Part shown: piece by piece, positions 61,340 to 64,000 of the stretch
How positions within the stretch are numbered: position 1 is the stretch's first letter
Layout: each line of letters opens with the position of its first letter
Source: Io17-Chloro-G2 sp965226825
GTDB taxonomy: Bacteria; Chloroflexota; Dehalococcoidia; Lucifugimonadales; UBA3495
Direction: 5' to 3'
Assembly: GCA_965226825.1 (NCBI GenBank)
Contig: CBDDED010000003.1
Coordinates: 2,294,001-2,358,000 of the forward strand
Length of the DNA: 64,000 nt
Notes under the pieces: generated by a model
Databases searched by the model: none
Seen by the model: the letters and a program-made list of their open reading frames with translations, nothing else
What the model was told of the DNA's origin: nothing
Program-made: the position numbers and the translations under genes

Positions 61340-63574
61340 ATGGTTGCCGTGCCCGATGTCCTGCAGGGGCTGAACCCTGCGCAAAGAGATGCCGTAGAGA
61401 CCACCGAAGGTCCTCTCCTTATAGTGGCGGGCCCCGGAAGCGGCAAAACCAGGGTCATCACCCACCGCATCGCCTACCTGGTGCAGGTTTCCGGCGTCAA
61501 TCCACGCCGCATTCTGGCGGTAACCTTCACCAACAAAGCCGCCCGAGAGATGCGCGACCGCATGGAGCGGCTGTTGGGGCTCAGCAGCGACAGCCTCACC
61601 ATGGGTACGTTCCATTCCTTCTGCGCGTTGATGCTCCGGCGCGAGGGTGGGCATCTCCACCTCCCTTCCAACTACACTATTTACGACGCCGACGACCAAA
61701 TATCGGCTATCAAACAGGCCATGGAACTGGCCGAGGTAGACCCCAAACGCACTCTCCCGCAGGCGATCCGCAGCGCAATCTCCAAAGCTAAAAGCGTTCT
61801 GCAAGACTCCGGCACTATGTCCCGGTACGCCAACGACTACTTTGAAGAAGTCAGCGCCCGGGTGTATCGCCATTATGAAGAGTTGTTGGCCCGGAACGAC
61901 GCGTTGGACTTCGACGACCTGCTGATGAAAGCAGTAATACTGCTTCAAGAGTTCCCCGAGGTGCGAGAGGACTACCAACGCCGCCACCAATACTTGATGG
62001 TGGACGAGTTCCAGGACACCAACGTGGCCCAGTACAAATTGAGCCAGCTTCTGGCCCAGGAACACCACAACATCTGCGTGGTGGGCGACCCTGACCAGTC
62101 CATCTACTCCTGGCGAAGCGCCGACATACGCAACATTTTGAGTTTCCAACAGGACTACCCGGAGGCCCGGACTATCTCGCTCGAGCAGAATTACCGGTCT
62201 ACCGGGGTGATCCTGGAAGCCGCCAAAAACCTGATTGCCTCCAATGGCATGCGCCTGGAAAAGGACCTGTTCACAGCCAACCCCCAGGGGACTCCCCTGG
62301 TTGTGCATGAAGCCTATGACGCAGAAGACGAGGCACATTTCGCGGTCAACGAGGTTGACAGGTTGGTCCGCCAGGAACGGTTCCATCCCGGCGACTGCGC
62401 AATCATGTATAGGGTCAACGCCCAGTCCCGAAGCCTGGAGGAAGCCTGCCTGCATCGCGGCATCAAGTACCGGCTGGTCGGCGGGACAAGGTTCTACTCG
62501 CGCCGGGAAGTAAAGGACCTGATCTCCTATTTAAGGGTGATCCACAACCCCAATGATGAAGTCAGCTTGGCCAGAATCATCAACGTGCCTCCCCGGGGCA
62601 TCGGCGCAAAGTCCATGCAGAATTTGGTGGCCTGGGCGCGGTTACAGAATTTGTCCCTGGGCGCCGCGCTGCAGAAGGTTGCCGCCGTCAAATCCGGCCA
62701 GAGCGATGCGCAATATCCTGCGTGGTCGTTAACCGGCAGGGCCGCTTCCGCCGTTGGCGCTTTCGCCGACACCATCGATGAGTTGGTGCGCGAATCGGAG
62801 CGCCTGCAAATTGTGGACCTGATCAACCTGCTGTTGGAAGCCTCCGGCCTTCGGAGATTCATCCAGAACAGCGACGACCGCCCCGACGAACGATGGGAGA
62901 ACATCCTGGAACTGCGCAGCACAGCCAGGGAGTTCAACGCCGAGGAACCGCGGGACGGTTTGGCCTCGCTTCTGGAGCGGTTGGCGCTGGTGGCCGACGT
63001 GGACGGGTATGAGGAGTCGGAGGATTCGGTAACCCTCATTACGCTCCACCAAGCCAAAGGCCTGGAGTTTCCGGTCGTGTTTATCGCCGGCTTGGAAGAG
63101 GGTCTGCTGCCCCACAGCCGGTCTATGGAAAGCGAAGCAGGCTTGGAAGAGGAGCGCCGGTTGTTGTACGTGGGCTTAACCCGGGCCCAGCAGCGCCTTT
63201 ACCTGCTCCGTGCATTCCGAAGGTCGTCATGGGGGTCTTCGGGGCCGACCCGAGTGTCGCGGTTCCTCCAGGAGATTCCCCCCCACCTCTTCACCGGCCC
63301 GTTGAAGGCCACCGCACCGGAGCACAATACCCAACCCAGAAGACCGTCGGTGGACATATGGGAACCCACCCCGGTCAAGAACAGCGCTCCCCCGCGCAGC
63401 CAGCTAGAATTGCAAACCGGAGACTCCGTCCGCCATTCAACCTTCGGCGAGGGAGTCGTGCTAGAGTGCATGGCTTCCCACGGCGACCACGAGGTAACAG
63501 TGGAGTTTAGCGGAGGAGTGGGCGTAAAAAAGCTGCTGCTCAGCTTCGCGCCCCTAGAGAAACTAGCAAGCTAG
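61340..63574 (+). CDS. pcrA: UvrD/PcrA superfamily 1A DNA helicase
   Basis: 744 residues. Motif I GPGSGKT (31-37), Ia FTNKAAREM, II VDEFQDTN near 220, III GDPDQSIYSWRSAD near 245, IV EQNYRST near 280, V TLHQAKGLEFPVVFIAGLEEG near 570, VI VGLTRAQQRLYL near 612. A C-terminal RNA-polymerase-binding-like Tudor domain (SVRHSTFGEGVVLECMASHG) is present. Unwinds 3'-5' in excision repair and replication-transcription conflicts. The length and tail fit PcrA over Rep. Confidence 0.95.
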   Translation: MVAVPDVLQGLNPAQRDAVETTEGPLLIVAGPGSGKTRVITHRIAYLVQVSGVNPRRILAVTFTNKAAREMRDRMERLLGLSSDSLTMGTFHSFCALMLRREGGHLHLPSNYTIYDADDQISAIKQAMELAEVDPKRTLPQAIRSAISKAKSVLQDSGTMSRYANDYFEEVSARVYRHYEELLARNDALDFDDLLMKAVILLQEFPEVREDYQRRHQYLMVDEFQDTNVAQYKLSQLLAQEHHNICVVGDPDQSIYSWRSADIRNILSFQQDYPEARTISLEQNYRSTGVILEAAKNLIASNGMRLEKDLFTANPQGTPLVVHEAYDAEDEAHFAVNEVDRLVRQERFHPGDCAIMYRVNAQSRSLEEACLHRGIKYRLVGGTRFYSRREVKDLISYLRVIHNPNDEVSLARIINVPPRGIGAKSMQNLVAWARLQNLSLGAALQKVAAVKSGQSDAQYPAWSLTGRAASAVGAFADTIDELVRESERLQIVDLINLLLEASGLRRFIQNSDDRPDERWENILELRSTAREFNAEEPRDGLASLLERLALVADVDGYEESEDSVTLITLHQAKGLEFPVVFIAGLEEGLLPHSRSMESEAGLEEERRLLYVGLTRAQQRLYLLRAFRRSSWGSSGPTRVSRFLQEIPPHLFTGPLKATAPEHNTQPRRPSVDIWEPTPVKNSAPPRSQLELQTGDSVRHSTFGEGVVLECMASHGDHEVTVEFSGGVGVKKLLLSFAPLEKLAS

Positions 63575-63759
63575 AGGGCGCGCCGGGCCGCGGCCAACGT
63601 GAACCCCCAGAGTAATTCCTGGATCCGGCTCCAGGCTCAGATGGTCGGCGAGAGCTTCCATCCCGTCATCCCCGGTCTTCCCTACCTCGCATATAGCCCT
63701 CGCCGCCCCACCGCCCTGGCACACAGGGAAAGATTGCCCCGACCGGAGCCGCGTTTTAT

Positions 63760-63788
63760 TTGACATGCCGACTTCCCCAAGGCATGAT
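63760..63788 (+). promoter_or_regulatory. Possible promoter of the alcohol dehydrogenase
   Basis: TTGACA 63760-63765, 17-bp spacer, CATGAT 63783-63788. The gap 63575-63759 shows nothing else. Confidence 0.45.
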
Positions 63789-63819
63789 ATTTGCTGTTAT
63801 TGCGTTTGGAGGATTTAGA

Positions 63820-64000
63820 TTGAAAGCTGCTGTGCTATATCAAGCTGGGCAACCAATGGTCGTTGAAGACGTGGAACTTGACGAACCCAAAGCCCAGGAA
63901 GTGCTCGTAAAAATCGGCGCTGCCGGTATCTGCCGCAGCGACCGCCACTTTATGCATGGCGACGCTCCCATCGCTATGCCGGCAGTGTTGGGGCACGAGG
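63820..64000 (+). CDS. Zinc-type alcohol dehydrogenase, 5' part
   Basis: 60 residues before the window ends. TTG 63820 follows GGAGG at 8 nt. MKAAVLYQAGQPMVVEDVEL is the standard MDR start, AGICRSDRHFMHGD gives the first catalytic zinc Cys, and PAVLGHE the His-Glu of the GroES-like domain. CRSD replaces the common CHSD. NAD(P)-dependent alcohol/aldehyde oxidation; substrate not predictable from this part. Confidence 0.85.
   Translation, partial: MKAAVLYQAGQPMVVEDVELDEPKAQEVLVKIGAAGICRSDRHFMHGDAPIAMPAVLGHE

Noticed and set aside
63563..63766. Minus-strand frame between pcrA and the alcohol dehydrogenase
   Set aside because: No ribosome site, no motif, overlaps the pcrA stop.

Overview
The window looks like a chromosomal piece of a GC-rich, free-living bacterium of the Chloroflexota, most likely a Dehalococcoidia / SAR202-type lineage. 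This is inferred from gene content (luciferase-like flavin or F420 oxidoreductases, an NADPH:F420 reductase, many ring-cleaving or C-C-bond enzymes, cytosolic reductive-dehalogenase-like proteins, a transaldolase-type Pgi) and not from a marker gene. No rRNA, tRNA or CRISPR array was found.

Layout. 1-3.9 kb: a broken Phd/VapC toxin-antitoxin pair, then two tandem paralogous reductive-dehalogenase-like genes, each with its own promoter and terminator. 4-10.4 kb: a pentapeptide-repeat/TIR protein, a FlK-type thioesterase, then a housekeeping run argF-der-plsY-gpsA. 10.5-14.3 kb (minus strand): thrC-ispH-flippase-like-DUF488. 14.4-17.4 kb: enoyl-CoA hydratase-prs-amidohydrolase, coupled by a 1-nt overlap. 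17.5-21.7 kb: retropepsin-like protein, inositol-phosphatase-family protein, and a thiolase/OB-fold/flavin-reductase set. 22-28.5 kb: small accessory genes, npdG, a thioredoxin-like protein, repeats and an HpaB-type monooxygenase. 28.5-33 kb: two broken lipoprotein genes separated by repeats. 33-48.5 kb: a catabolic/accessory zone with two LLM flavin oxidoreductases, two VOC proteins, a LigB dioxygenase, a PIG-L deacetylase, a PEP-mutase-family lyase, a c-type cytochrome, a nuclease pair, DUF429 and a broken acyl-CoA-dehydrogenase-fold monooxygenase. 48.6-51.7 kb: a truncated type IIG-like methyltransferase and a decaying HigB/HigA-ImmA locus that keeps its promoter and operator. 52-64 kb: lipoprotein, DUF1015, class V aminotransferase, an IS5-family element, pgi, gnd, pcrA and the start of a zinc alcohol dehydrogenase.

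How the genes fit together. NpdG can supply reduced F420, and the flavin reductase reduced flavin, to the LLM, HpaB and acyl-CoA-dehydrogenase-fold oxygenases. LigB and VOC proteins could open or rearrange oxidised rings. Enoyl-CoA hydratase, the thiolase-like protein and the PEP-mutase-family lyase would process the acids. Pgi and Gnd belong to the oxidative pentose phosphate route, and PlsY/GpsA to phospholipid synthesis.

The most unusual feature is the non-coding fraction. A family of palindrome-ended repeats (sharing the core ATTCCCGCTGCGGCGAGAAT) occurs at about ten places as long paired elements, a 5 x 74-bp array and a 2 x 231-bp duplication. One copy is interrupted by an IS whose ends lie exactly in the palindrome. 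Three further, unrelated inverted-repeat elements of 130-134 bp lie beside them. Accessory genes are eroding: three carry a single in-frame stop, one a 4-bp duplication, one a 17-bp duplication plus a deletion, and one is cut short. The housekeeping genes are intact.
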